Of a stretch of 64,000 nt of DNA, positions 17,406 to 25,674 are shown one piece after another. The stretch spans positions 54,631-118,630 of the forward strand of contig JAAWAV010000020.1 of NCBI GenBank assembly GCA_022792335.1, written 5' to 3'. The notes under the pieces were generated by a model. That model was not told the origin of the DNA. It was given only the letters and a program-made list of their open reading frames with translations, and searched no databases. The DNA is from Lachnospiraceae bacterium. GTDB taxonomy: Bacteria > Bacillota > Clostridia > Lachnospirales > Lachnospiraceae. How positions within the stretch are numbered: position 1 is the stretch's first letter; each line of letters opens with the position of its first letter. A program made the translations under genes and the position numbers.

Positions 17406-18995
17406 ATGTTACGAGTCATGATTGCGGATGATGAAGAACGAATCTGTAAGCTGATTACCGCTCTGGTGGATTGGAAGGCCCTGGATATGGAGATCCTGGG
17501 AATTGCCCATAACGGACCGGAAGCCATCGAATTGGCAGAGAAACTCAGACCGGATATCCTGATTACGGATATCCGTATGCCCGGGTGCAGCGGTCTGGAT
17601 CTCATTGAACAGATCAAAAAGAGCAAACCGGAGCTGGAGATCGTGATCATCAGCGGTTATGCGCATTTTGAATATGCGCAGACGGCGATCAAGTTCGGCG
17701 TGGGAGATTACCTCTTAAAGCCGATCAACAAAGAAGAGCTGAATACCACCCTTCGGAAGTTTCAGGAGCGAATTTTTGCCAGACAGGCATTGCTGGAGAG
17801 TGGCGGGCGACTGTTTCAGAAAAGTGAACATGATTTAAAGCGGCTTCGGGAGGGGCTTATCAACCAGCTTCTTTCAAGAAAGGGAGAAAGGCTGTCTCTC
17901 GCTACTTTGAGAGAAGAATATTATCTTCAGGTGGAACCCGGTATCTTTCAGGGGGTCTGGCTGAAGCTGGATAGCAGGCCGGGAACTCTTACGGAAGCCG
18001 GCCTTTCTGCCCTGATGAAAAAGATCGAGAGCATTCTGGAGGGCGGTCTCCGCCCGAAATGTACAGAGATGGTTTTTGGTATCATCGGCGCTTCCTATGT
18101 GGGGTTCTTAAATTATAGGGACAGAAAAAAGGAAGAGCTTCGCCGGAGTCTGAAAGACTGTTTAAATCAGCTTAAATTCCAGCAAGCGCTTTATGGGCCT
18201 GTCCAGATTTCTCTTGCAGTGGGACAATCTTCCGCCAATCCGGCTGATTTGGAGACTTCTGTTTATGAAGCGTCTGTGATGATCAAAGAACGTCTGGTGA
18301 GAGGGAGTGGTCGGATCTTGGAGCGGATGCCGGAGCCTTCCGCTCTCCATGAACAGAGGCTGCTAGATCGGTATCTGAGAAGGATTACCCATGCGGTGGA
18401 GGTGATGAGTCTGGAGGAAGCAGACACCATTGTATCCGATCTTTCCGATGCAGTGAAGGCGGTGCGGGATGTACGAGGGTACGAAGTACTGGATTTGATT
18501 CATTCTTGTGCCAGCCTCTTTTTGAGCAGGATGGAGGTTGCCTGCCGTACAGAACTTTTGCAAAGATTTGACGAGCAGTGTGACTGGTGCGGCAGCATGG
18601 AGGAACTGTTTGAACTCCTGGGAGAGCTTTTAAGGACTCATATCGGAGCCCTTCGGGAGAAGCATGAAAATGATACGGATCGGCCAATCAGACAGGCAAA
18701 AGAATATATCCGGAAACATTTTCAGGAATCCATTACTCTGGAAGAGGTCAGCGGCCATGTGGGACTGAATCCGGCTTATTTCAGCGTCCTCTTTAAAAAG
18801 ACAGAAGGAGAAGGGTTTGCAAAATATCTGATTCATCTAAGAATGGAACGGGCCAAACAGCTTCTCAGGGAGAGTAACGATCCGGTGGCGCTCATCTGCC
18901 GGAAGGTTGGTTACAATGATGTCAAGCATTTCACCAGAACTTTTGAAAAAGATACCGGGGTCAAACCGGCTACTTACCGGAAACTGTATGGATAA
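17406..18995 (+). CDS. AraC-type response regulator (YesN-like)
   Basis: 529 residues, full length. REC domain at about 1-120 with ADDEE acidic pocket, phospho-acceptor Asp55 in ILITDIRMPGCSG and switch Lys in DYLLKPINKEEL. A middle region of about 280 residues resembles the YesN insert. The AraC double helix-turn-helix occupies about the last 100 residues (EYIRKHFQESITLEEVSG, NPAYFSVLFKKTEGEG, and VGYNDVKHFTRTFEKDTG). It has its own promoter and is followed by a cognate kinase. It probably controls the transporter genes at 12.7-17.2 kb, which end at a terminator just upstream. Confidence 0.94.
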   Translation: MLRVMIADDEERICKLITALVDWKALDMEILGIAHNGPEAIELAEKLRPDILITDIRMPGCSGLDLIEQIKKSKPELEIVIISGYAHFEYAQTAIKFGVGDYLLKPINKEELNTTLRKFQERIFARQALLESGGRLFQKSEHDLKRLREGLINQLLSRKGERLSLATLREEYYLQVEPGIFQGVWLKLDSRPGTLTEAGLSALMKKIESILEGGLRPKCTEMVFGIIGASYVGFLNYRDRKKEELRRSLKDCLNQLKFQQALYGPVQISLAVGQSSANPADLETSVYEASVMIKERLVRGSGRILERMPEPSALHEQRLLDRYLRRITHAVEVMSLEEADTIVSDLSDAVKAVRDVRGYEVLDLIHSCASLFLSRMEVACRTELLQRFDEQCDWCGSMEELFELLGELLRTHIGALREKHENDTDRPIRQAKEYIRKHFQESITLEEVSGHVGLNPAYFSVLFKKTEGEGFAKYLIHLRMERAKQLLRESNDPVALICRKVGYNDVKHFTRTFEKDTGVKPATYRKLYG

Positions 18996-19007
18996 AGGAG
19001 AAACGCT

Positions 19008-20057
19008 TTGAAGAGATTATCTGGGTTGCACTATATTTCCAATCGCGTACTTCTCATGGGAGGAGTTGTTTTCGGACTTTTCCTGGCCCAGTCCATCCTT
19101 CTTTTAGTTCTTTTTTTTCAGGAAAAAGCAAGTTTTTGGCTACCTATTTTGCATCTGGCCTTGTTTTTCGGAGGAGTCGCCGCCTTTTTATTCTGGATCG
19201 TCCATCCTTATTTCCGCGCAGAACAACTCGCCAGGCGTTTTCTGGACGGTTATATTCTGGACAGCAAGCAAAATTTGCAGATGGCCCTTTTAACGCCTTC
19301 CTCAAAAGAGCAGTGGGAGGCGGTAGAGCGGGTGCTCCACTCCCCTCAGATTATGGAATTAAATAAACGGCAGGCCCAGTATCTGGCGCTCCAAAATCAG
19401 ATCAATCCTCATTTTCTGTACAATACGCTGGAGAGCATCCGGGGGGAGGCTCTGATTGCCGGACTGGATGGCGTAGCGGATATGACGGAAGCTTTGGCGA
19501 AGTTTTTTCGTTATACGATTACCAAAGTGGAAAATCTGGTTTCCGTGGAAGAAGAACTGGACAACTGTGAGACGTATTTTCGTATTCAGAAATACCGGTT
19601 TGGCGACAGGCTGATGCTCCATGTGGAGTATGAGACGGAAGAGTTTGAGGAGATTATGAGCTGCCGCATTCCGAAGCTGACGCTTCAGCCCATTTTGGAG
19701 AACAGCATTATCCATGGAACGGAGCCAAAAGTGGGAACAGGGAATTTGAAAATCCGATTTGAGCGGACAGACAGCCGCCTGATTATTCGGATCTCCGACG
19801 ACGGCATTGGGATGGACGACGAGACTCTGGCCAGACTGAACCGACGCCTAGGACGGGATGGAAAGACCCTGGAATATCACAGGGAGCCGGAAAAGGGCGG
19901 GATTGCTCTTGTCAATGTCAATAACCGGATCCACCTGATTTTTGGAGAAGAATACGGCATGCACGTCTATTCTATGGCTGGGGCAGGAACTGATGTGGAG
20001 ATTACAGTGCCCACGGATTTGGATGAAGAAGAAATCAGACGGAGAGGGATTTTATAA
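19008..20057 (+). CDS. Sensor histidine kinase without extracellular domain (LytS/YesM-like catalytic part)
   Basis: 349 residues, starting at TTG 19008 with AAAGGAG seven bases upstream. Two membrane segments at about 13-32 and 43-66 are separated by only a few residues, so there is no extracellular sensor. The short linker leads to the His_kinase motif QINPHFLYNTLESIRG (His135) and a HATPase domain with N-box LQPILENSIIHG and G-box DDGIGMDD. It is the partner of the regulator at 17406. Because it lacks an outer domain, its signal likely arrives through another protein. The inactive ABC-ATPase homologue overlapping its last base is a candidate (inference). Confidence 0.92.
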   Translation: MKRLSGLHYISNRVLLMGGVVFGLFLAQSILLLVLFFQEKASFWLPILHLALFFGGVAAFLFWIVHPYFRAEQLARRFLDGYILDSKQNLQMALLTPSSKEQWEAVERVLHSPQIMELNKRQAQYLALQNQINPHFLYNTLESIRGEALIAGLDGVADMTEALAKFFRYTITKVENLVSVEEELDNCETYFRIQKYRFGDRLMLHVEYETEEFEEIMSCRIPKLTLQPILENSIIHGTEPKVGTGNLKIRFERTDSRLIIRISDDGIGMDDETLARLNRRLGRDGKTLEYHREPEKGGIALVNVNNRIHLIFGEEYGMHVYSMAGAGTDVEITVPTDLDEEEIRRRGIL

Positions 20058-21589
20058 TGCGGCGGGAGATATTTCGGATGGAACGGGTCACCTGTATTGA
20101 GCAGGGGATCACCCAGCTTGAAGATTTCAATCTGCAGATCTATGAAGGGGAGATCATGGGGCTGCTTCTGATCAATGCTTACGGAGCGCAGGCATTTTTG
20201 AGACTGCTTGGGAGCAATCTGCCCCTTTATGACGGTTATATTTATTATGGCGGGACGATGATCAATTCCTGGCGAAGTTTTGGGAAGGGTTATAACCGGA
20301 TCAGTATTGTTCAGACACAGAGCAGTCTGGCAGAAGGCTTGACGGTATCTGATAATGTATTTGTCATCCGCCGCGGATTTAGGCAGCGGATCATTCGCCC
20401 GGCTCTTTTGCAACGACAATTGGAGCCGTTTTTGGAAGAAATCGGTATGGAGATTTCGGCGGATATGTATGTGGAAAAACTGACGGCCTTTGAACGGGTA
20501 GTGGTAGAAATCCTTCGGGCAGTGATTTTGGGCCATCGCCTGATTGTCCTGTGTGAGATCAGTACTATTATCAATGGAGCAGAGTTGGAAAAACTTCATG
20601 AAATCATTCGCCACTACGCGTCCCAAGGAATTTCTTTTCTTTATATCAGCCTGCATTACGAAGAAGTCTTTCAGATTTGTGACAGAACCTCTCTTTTTGC
20701 CCATGGAAGGATTCAGAAGGTATCACGGAAACCAGAGATGGAAGCAGACGCCAGACGGTTTTATTGTGGAGAGTATCCTCAGATGGTGCAGGGACGTTTA
20801 GAGCAGATCCAGAAAGTTTCCAGAGAGAGAAAAGAGATCCTCTTTTTTGACGGGATTTCCTGCGACAGTCTAAAAAATCTGACCTTCGGTGTTCGGGAGG
20901 GGGAGTGTCTGGTAGTCCAGAGCCTCCGGGAGGGCGTATTTCAGAAATTGGTAGGACTTTTAGTGGGAGAGGAGGAAGTGACGGGGGGAAAGGTCCGCAT
21001 GGAAGGGAGACAGGTGCGGTTTCGGAACAATAAGAAGATTGCCGTTCTCAGAGGAGAGCCTACGAAAACCATGCTTTTTCCAGAGTTAAACAATATGGAT
21101 AATCTCTGTTTTGGACTTTCCAGGCGAATGCCCCGGGTGTGGAGCAGCAGGAAGCTCCGGGACAGTATCCGGCAGGAATACAGAAAGGAACTGGGGGAAG
21201 AATTTTTTTCCCTTTATCCGGACCAGCTCTCAGAGAGGCAGAAATGCCGACTGGTCTATACCAGGATTCTTTTACAGCGTCCCAGAGTAGTATTTTGTAT
21301 TCAGCCATTCCGGGGGGCCGATCTGCCCCACCGGATGTTTATCTGGCAGATGTTAAAAATGCTTCTGGATAAGAATATTGCAGTGGTGATTTTGGCGGTG
21401 AATCTGGCCGATTCCATGTCTTTGGCAGAGCGGCTGCTTCGGGTCAGCGCTTCCGGCGTGGAAGAGGAAATCGACAGGAGTGCCTTTGGCATGCTTCCGC
21501 CGACGGTCCCCTGGAACTATCTGTATCAGGAAGAGGGGATACAGAACCTGGAGGAGGAGAAGGATCCGCCTTGGCCATCAGCCAGGTGA
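20057..21589 (+). CDS. Inactive double ABC-ATPase homologue (RbsA/MglA-like) in a sensor operon
   Basis: 510 residues, aligning over its length with CUT2 sugar ABC ATPases, but every nucleotide-binding motif is lost. At the Walker A position it reads LLINAYGAQAFL, with Ala where the catalytic Lys44 sits in both intact paralogues in this window. The first signature is LTAFERV and the first Walker B is LIVLCEISTI. In the second half Walker A is QSLREGVFQK, the signature LSERQKC, and the DEPTRG stretch is IQPFRGAD. The frame is intact for 1.5 kb and has its own ATG overlapping the kinase stop, so it is not a decaying pseudogene. I infer a regulatory adaptor role, perhaps contacting the permease and the kinase. 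Confidence 0.82.
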   Translation: MRREIFRMERVTCIEQGITQLEDFNLQIYEGEIMGLLLINAYGAQAFLRLLGSNLPLYDGYIYYGGTMINSWRSFGKGYNRISIVQTQSSLAEGLTVSDNVFVIRRGFRQRIIRPALLQRQLEPFLEEIGMEISADMYVEKLTAFERVVVEILRAVILGHRLIVLCEISTIINGAELEKLHEIIRHYASQGISFLYISLHYEEVFQICDRTSLFAHGRIQKVSRKPEMEADARRFYCGEYPQMVQGRLEQIQKVSRERKEILFFDGISCDSLKNLTFGVREGECLVVQSLREGVFQKLVGLLVGEEEVTGGKVRMEGRQVRFRNNKKIAVLRGEPTKTMLFPELNNMDNLCFGLSRRMPRVWSSRKLRDSIRQEYRKELGEEFFSLYPDQLSERQKCRLVYTRILLQRPRVVFCIQPFRGADLPHRMFIWQMLKMLLDKNIAVVILAVNLADSMSLAERLLRVSASGVEEEIDRSAFGMLPPTVPWNYLYQEEGIQNLEEEKDPPWPSAR

Positions 21590-22355
21590 TCAGGAAACCG
21601 GCGGCAGATAAAAAGAGACAAAACAGCAGTTTTTCTCCTGCAGGCAGAGAAGAAAGAGCGGCAAAAATATCCCAGAGAGAGGCCATAACAAAACCGAGGA
21701 TCACCATATACGCCGCTTGGGGATGATGATTCATGGCTTTATCCAGAAAGCGGGTCAGGCCAAGGACGCCGAGGACTCCTCCGGCAAGGAACGGGAACAA
21801 CAGAAAAATCTGCCCTGTACCCATGGCATTTAGGATAAATTCATAGACCCCCATGAGATAGAGCATGGAGGAGAAGGAGATGCCCGGAAGTACCAGAGCC
21901 AGGGCGCCTAGGACCCCTGTCACAAACTGGATAAGGATTCCGGAAGGGGTCGCAGCGCCGCCTTCAAAAAGATGGCTCGGGAGAAGCCGGAACAGAAAAA
22001 CAATGGCTATTCCGGCGATAAGATATCCCGTGGAAGCTTTAGAGAGGCCCGGTTGTCCTGCAGATCGGTAGATAACCGGAACACCTCCGAGCATGACGCC
22101 CAGCACAAAAAAGGCCATTTCCTGCGGAAAACGCCTGTTTAAAGCCGCCATGGGGCCGGAAAGAAGGAGAAAGGCGGCGCCCGCGCCCAGAAGGAACCGA
22201 AGCAGGAAAAGCAGGTCCTCTTTTTTATGGGCACTGACTGCAGAAACCAGGCGGCCATAGATTCCGAAGATCATGGACATGGTACCGCCACTGACCCCGG
22301 GAATCAGCATAGATCCCCCGATCAGAAAGGCTTTTAGAGTAAGAAACCGATCCAT
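21444..22355 (-). CDS. DUF368 membrane protein, undecaprenyl-phosphate translocase family (PopT-like)
   Basis: 303 residues, about eight membrane segments, on the opposite strand to all neighbours. It carries the two inverted DUF368 motifs: LIPGVSGGTMSMIFGIYGRL near the N-terminus and LVLPGISFSSMLYLMGVYEF near residue 160. The second departs from the usual PGISGS-type sequence. DUF368 proteins have been shown to recycle undecaprenyl phosphate across the membrane, which would suit a region rich in lipid-linked polysaccharide synthesis. The last 35 or so residues are Pro/Ser/Arg-rich, outside the family fold, and lie antisense to the end of the preceding gene, overlapping it by 146 bases. Confidence 0.85.
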   Translation of the reverse strand: MDRFLTLKAFLIGGSMLIPGVSGGTMSMIFGIYGRLVSAVSAHKKEDLLFLLRFLLGAGAAFLLLSGPMAALNRRFPQEMAFFVLGVMLGGVPVIYRSAGQPGLSKASTGYLIAGIAIVFLFRLLPSHLFEGGAATPSGILIQFVTGVLGALALVLPGISFSSMLYLMGVYEFILNAMGTGQIFLLFPFLAGGVLGVLGLTRFLDKAMNHHPQAAYMVILGFVMASLWDIFAALSSLPAGEKLLFCLFLSAAGFLITWLMAKADPSPPPGSVSPLPDTDSSRGPSAEACQRHSCRFPLPRRKR

Positions 22356-22461
22356 TATTTTTCCTTATATGCGTGATATTTCCCATTGTATGCGGAAGAA
22401 AGGGGAAACTTTCCTCCTTGTTTTTGCAGCAAAAAATACGGAAATCTTAGGAAAAACCGGA

Positions 22462-22490
22462 TTGTAATCTGAAAGCAGGTATGTTATACT
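22462..22490 (+). promoter_or_regulatory. Promoter of the leuA transcript
   Basis: TTGTAA (22462-22467) and TATACT (22485-22490) with a 17-base spacer. Transcription would start near 22497, giving an untranslated leader of about 255 bases before leuA. Confidence 0.75.
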
Positions 22491-22524
22491 ATAGGAATGC
22501 CGGGAAAGCCGGATATAGATGCAT

Positions 22525-22563
22525 CCTGTCGCAGGGATAAACTCCTGCGAAGCAGGTGTTTTT
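22525..22563 (+). terminator. Leader hairpin with T-tract upstream of leuA (possible attenuator)
   Basis: CGCAGG (22530-22535) pairs with CCTGCG (22544-22549) and is extended by CCTG (22525-22528) with CAGG (22553-22556) around small bulges; TTTTT follows at 22559-22563. A small CCGG-GAAAG-CCGG hairpin precedes it near the transcript start. The form is that of an attenuator, but I see no T-box motif, leucine-rich leader peptide or known riboswitch. The following 180 bases to leuA hold no gene that I can support. Confidence 0.5.
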
Positions 22564-22752
22564 GCTTCAGAGAAAAATAAGATGGGAATGATGACAGATG
22601 GGGCTGGAACAGAGCGAAACAGCACAAAAAGCAAGATGTATATAATAAGGAAATACAGTGTGATTTATCGACTATGAAGGAATGATTTTTGCGACGGATA
22701 CATAAGGAAATACGACAGAAGAATTATGGTGAGAGAGAAAGGACGATAAATC

Positions 22753-24408
22753 ATGTTGAATTATAAGCGATATAAGAGAGTACCGGTGGTGGATTTTCCG
22801 GAGCGTACCTGGCCGGGAAAAGAGATTGAGAAGGCTCCCGCCTGGTGCAGCGTGGATCTTCGGGACGGCAATCAGGCATTGATTGAACCAATGGTTGTGG
22901 AAGAAAAGATTGAGATGTTTAATCTTTTGGTAAAACTGGGGTTCAAAGAGATTGAAATCGGATTTCCGGCGGCTTCTCAGATTGAATATGATTTTTTAAG
23001 GCAGCTTGTGGACAGAAAGCTGATTCCGGACGATGTGCTGGTTCAGGTGCTGGTTCAGTGTAGAGAGCACCTCATCGACAGGACCTTTGAATCTCTTCAG
23101 GGGATCAAACGGGCGGTGGTGCATATTTATAATTCCACGTCGACGTTACAGAGAGATGTGGTTTTCGGTATGGACCGGGAACAGATCAAACAGATTGCCA
23201 TGGACGGGGCAAGGATGGTGAAGGAAAGGGCGGCTTCCTTTGACGGGGAGATTGTTCTGGAGTATTCCCCGGAGAGCTTTACCGGGACGGAACTTGATTA
23301 CGCGCTGGAGGTTTGCACGGCTGTTCAGGAGGTATGGGAGCCGACAAAGGAGCGCCCGATGATCGTCAATCTTCCGGCCACTGTGGAGATGACGACGCCC
23401 AATGTATATGCAGATCAGATTGAATGGATGCATACACACTTTAAAAACAGGGAATCAATTATTTTAAGCGTACATCCGCACAATGACAGAGGAACCGGCG
23501 TGGCGGCTACGGAGCTGGCGCTTTTGGCAGGAGCGGACCGGGTGGAGGGAACCCTGTTCGGAAACGGCGAGCGGACGGGAAACGTAGATATTCTGACGGT
23601 CGCTTACAATATGTTTACGCAGGGAGTCAATCCGGAGTTAAATATTGAAAATATTCGTGAGATCGCGGACATCTATGAGCGGTGTACCAAGATGGATATT
23701 GACCCCAGACATCCGTACGCGGGAAAATTGGTATTTACTGCTTTTTCCGGTTCCCATCAGGATGCCATCAACAAGGGAGTCAAGGCGCTCAAGGCCAGAA
23801 ACAATCCTTACTGGGAGGTTCCTTATCTTCCTGTGGATCCTTCTGATCTGGGAAGGGATTACGAACCCATTGTCCGTATCAACAGCCAGTCCGGCAAAGG
23901 CGGCGTGGCATTTGTGATGGATACTTTCTATGGATTCAAATTGCCCAAGGGCATGCACAAGGAGTTTGCCGACGTGGTTCAGCCGGTGGCCGAGGCCCAT
24001 GGAGAGGTGGCGCCGGAGCAGATTATGGAACTTTTCAAAAGCGAGTATCTGTCTGCCAAAGAGCCCTTCAATTTCATCCGCTGCGAAACCAGCGATGTGG
24101 GGGAGACAGATACCAGGGCGAAACTTACCTTCAAACACGGAGGTTCCATTCTTTCCGCCCAGGGAGTCGGGAATGGTCCCATCGATGCAGTGCGGTCTGC
24201 GATTGAACAGACGGTGGATATTCATGTGAAGGTTCTGGATTACTCGGAACATGCACTTGGCGAAGGTTCTCATGCTCAGGCGGCAGCTTATATTAAGGTT
24301 ATGGATGTAAATACCGGAAAGGTGACTCATGGTGTCGGCGTCAGCCCCAATATCACCAGAGCCTCTCACAGAGCGCTTTTCAGCGGATTAAACCGGCTGT
24401 TTAAGTAG
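22753..24408 (+). CDS. leuA: 2-isopropylmalate synthase
   Basis: 551 residues, the longer LeuA form. It condenses acetyl-CoA with 2-oxoisovalerate in the first step of leucine synthesis. The TIM-barrel domain begins with the metal and substrate motif SVDLRDGNQALIEPM and has the HxH metal site in LSVHPHNDRGTGVAA. The C-terminal LeuA_dimer allosteric domain spans about 430-551 (TSDVGETDTRAKLTFKHGG to the end). The ATG has AAAGGA upstream. It stands alone, with its own promoter and leader; no other leucine gene is in the window. Leucine feedback is expected from the family. Confidence 0.95.
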   Translation: MLNYKRYKRVPVVDFPERTWPGKEIEKAPAWCSVDLRDGNQALIEPMVVEEKIEMFNLLVKLGFKEIEIGFPAASQIEYDFLRQLVDRKLIPDDVLVQVLVQCREHLIDRTFESLQGIKRAVVHIYNSTSTLQRDVVFGMDREQIKQIAMDGARMVKERAASFDGEIVLEYSPESFTGTELDYALEVCTAVQEVWEPTKERPMIVNLPATVEMTTPNVYADQIEWMHTHFKNRESIILSVHPHNDRGTGVAATELALLAGADRVEGTLFGNGERTGNVDILTVAYNMFTQGVNPELNIENIREIADIYERCTKMDIDPRHPYAGKLVFTAFSGSHQDAINKGVKALKARNNPYWEVPYLPVDPSDLGRDYEPIVRINSQSGKGGVAFVMDTFYGFKLPKGMHKEFADVVQPVAEAHGEVAPEQIMELFKSEYLSAKEPFNFIRCETSDVGETDTRAKLTFKHGGSILSAQGVGNGPIDAVRSAIEQTVDIHVKVLDYSEHALGEGSHAQAAAYIKVMDVNTGKVTHGVGVSPNITRASHRALFSGLNRLFK

Positions 24409-24448
24409 CGGTTTGGCTTCCGGGAGAAAAAGAGAATAGATACGAAAG

Positions 24449-24480
24449 GGACTTCGGCTTTTGGGACCGGAGTCCTTGCA
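24449..24480 (+). terminator. Weak hairpin after leuA
   Basis: GGACTTCGG (24449-24457) pairs with CCGGAGTCC (24467-24475), nine pairs with one G-T wobble. The following sequence (TTGCATT) is only mildly T-rich, so termination may be partial. Confidence 0.5.
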
Positions 24481-24512
24481 TTACAAAGCCGACGGAAAGG
24501 AATCGTTTTTCA

Positions 24513-25637
24513 ATGAAACAGTATGATTATGTGATTGTGGGCGGTGGGTTGTTTGGTGGAGTCATGGCTTTTTATGCCAGAAAAAATGGAAAGACCTGTC
24601 TGGTGGTGGAGCGCAGGGCGCATTTGGGAGGGAATATTTACTGTGAAGATGTGGGAGGGATTCCGGTTCACCGTTATGGCGCTCACATTTTTCATACTTC
24701 GGATAGAGAAGTATGGCAGTTTGTGAACAGCTTGGTGGAGTTTAACCGTTATACCAACTGTCCGGTGGCCAATTTCCGCGGAGAGATGTACAATATGCCC
24801 TTCAATATGAATACTTTCAGTAAACTGTGGGGAGTTTCCACGCCAGAAGAGGCAAAAGCGAAAATTGAGAGTCAGCGCGCGGGAATCACAGGAACCCCGG
24901 CCAATCTGGAGGAACAGGCAATTTCCCTGGTGGGAACGGATATTTATGAAAAGCTGATCAAAGGATATACGGAAAAGCAGTGGGGCAGGGACTGCAAAGA
25001 TCTTCCAAGCTTTATCATCAGAAGGCTTCCAGTTCGCTATACGTATGATAATAATTATTTCAATGACCGGTATCAGGGGATTCCGATTGGCGGTTATAAT
25101 GGACTGACAGAACGCCTGTTTGAGGGCTGTGACCTTGCGCTCGAGACAGACTACCTGGCAGATAAGGAACGCTTTGAGGCCCTGGGAGAGCGAATTGTCT
25201 ACACAGGGACCATTGACGCTTATTTTGACTATTGCTTTGGAAAACTGGAGTATAGAAGCCTTCGGTTCGAGGATGATCTCTATGATACGGAGAATTATCA
25301 GGGCGTGGCTGTGGTGAATCATACAGCCGGAGAAGTACCTTATACGAGGACCATTGAGCATAAGCATTTTGATTGCACCAGAGATTATAAGGAGATACCG
25401 AAAACAGTAGTGACCAGGGAGTATCCGGTGGCCTGGGAAGAAGGAATGGAACCTTATTATCCGGTGAATGATGAAAAAAATCAAGCGCTTTATCAGAAGT
25501 ATGCAGAGCTTGGGAAAAAAGAAAAGCATGTGATTTTCGGGGGGCGTCTGGCCGAATACAAATATTACGATATGGATAAGGTGATCCGTTCCGCCATGGA
25601 GGCGGCCGGACAGGAGTTTGGAAAGCAGCCGTTCTGA
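24513..25637 (+). CDS. glf: UDP-galactopyranose mutase
   Basis: 374 residues, normal length for the family. It has an N-terminal FAD-binding Rossmann motif VIVGGGLFGGVMAFYARK, and the UGM signatures RYGAHIFHTSDREVW, EKQWGRD and the C-terminal GRLAEYKYYDMDKVI. It converts UDP-galactopyranose to UDP-galactofuranose in the cytoplasm, using reduced flavin. Its presence at the head of the polysaccharide locus implies galactofuranose in the polymer. It is followed directly by a flippase gene. Confidence 0.96.
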   Translation: MKQYDYVIVGGGLFGGVMAFYARKNGKTCLVVERRAHLGGNIYCEDVGGIPVHRYGAHIFHTSDREVWQFVNSLVEFNRYTNCPVANFRGEMYNMPFNMNTFSKLWGVSTPEEAKAKIESQRAGITGTPANLEEQAISLVGTDIYEKLIKGYTEKQWGRDCKDLPSFIIRRLPVRYTYDNNYFNDRYQGIPIGGYNGLTERLFEGCDLALETDYLADKERFEALGERIVYTGTIDAYFDYCFGKLEYRSLRFEDDLYDTENYQGVAVVNHTAGEVPYTRTIEHKHFDCTRDYKEIPKTVVTREYPVAWEEGMEPYYPVNDEKNQALYQKYAELGKKEKHVIFGGRLAEYKYYDMDKVIRSAMEAAGQEFGKQPF

Positions 25638-25674
25638 GCAGGGTTTTTGCAGGACGGGGGAGATTGTCAGGCTG

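Noticed and set aside
20057..21589. Pseudogene call for the ABC-ATPase homologue
   Set aside because: The frame is uninterrupted for 510 codons, has coupled translation with the kinase, and keeps the overall fold; only the active-site motifs are changed.
22497..22752. T-box or known riboswitch ahead of leuA
   Set aside because: I could not find the conserved T-box bulge sequence or a conserved core of a riboswitch class that I know; only generic hairpins are visible.
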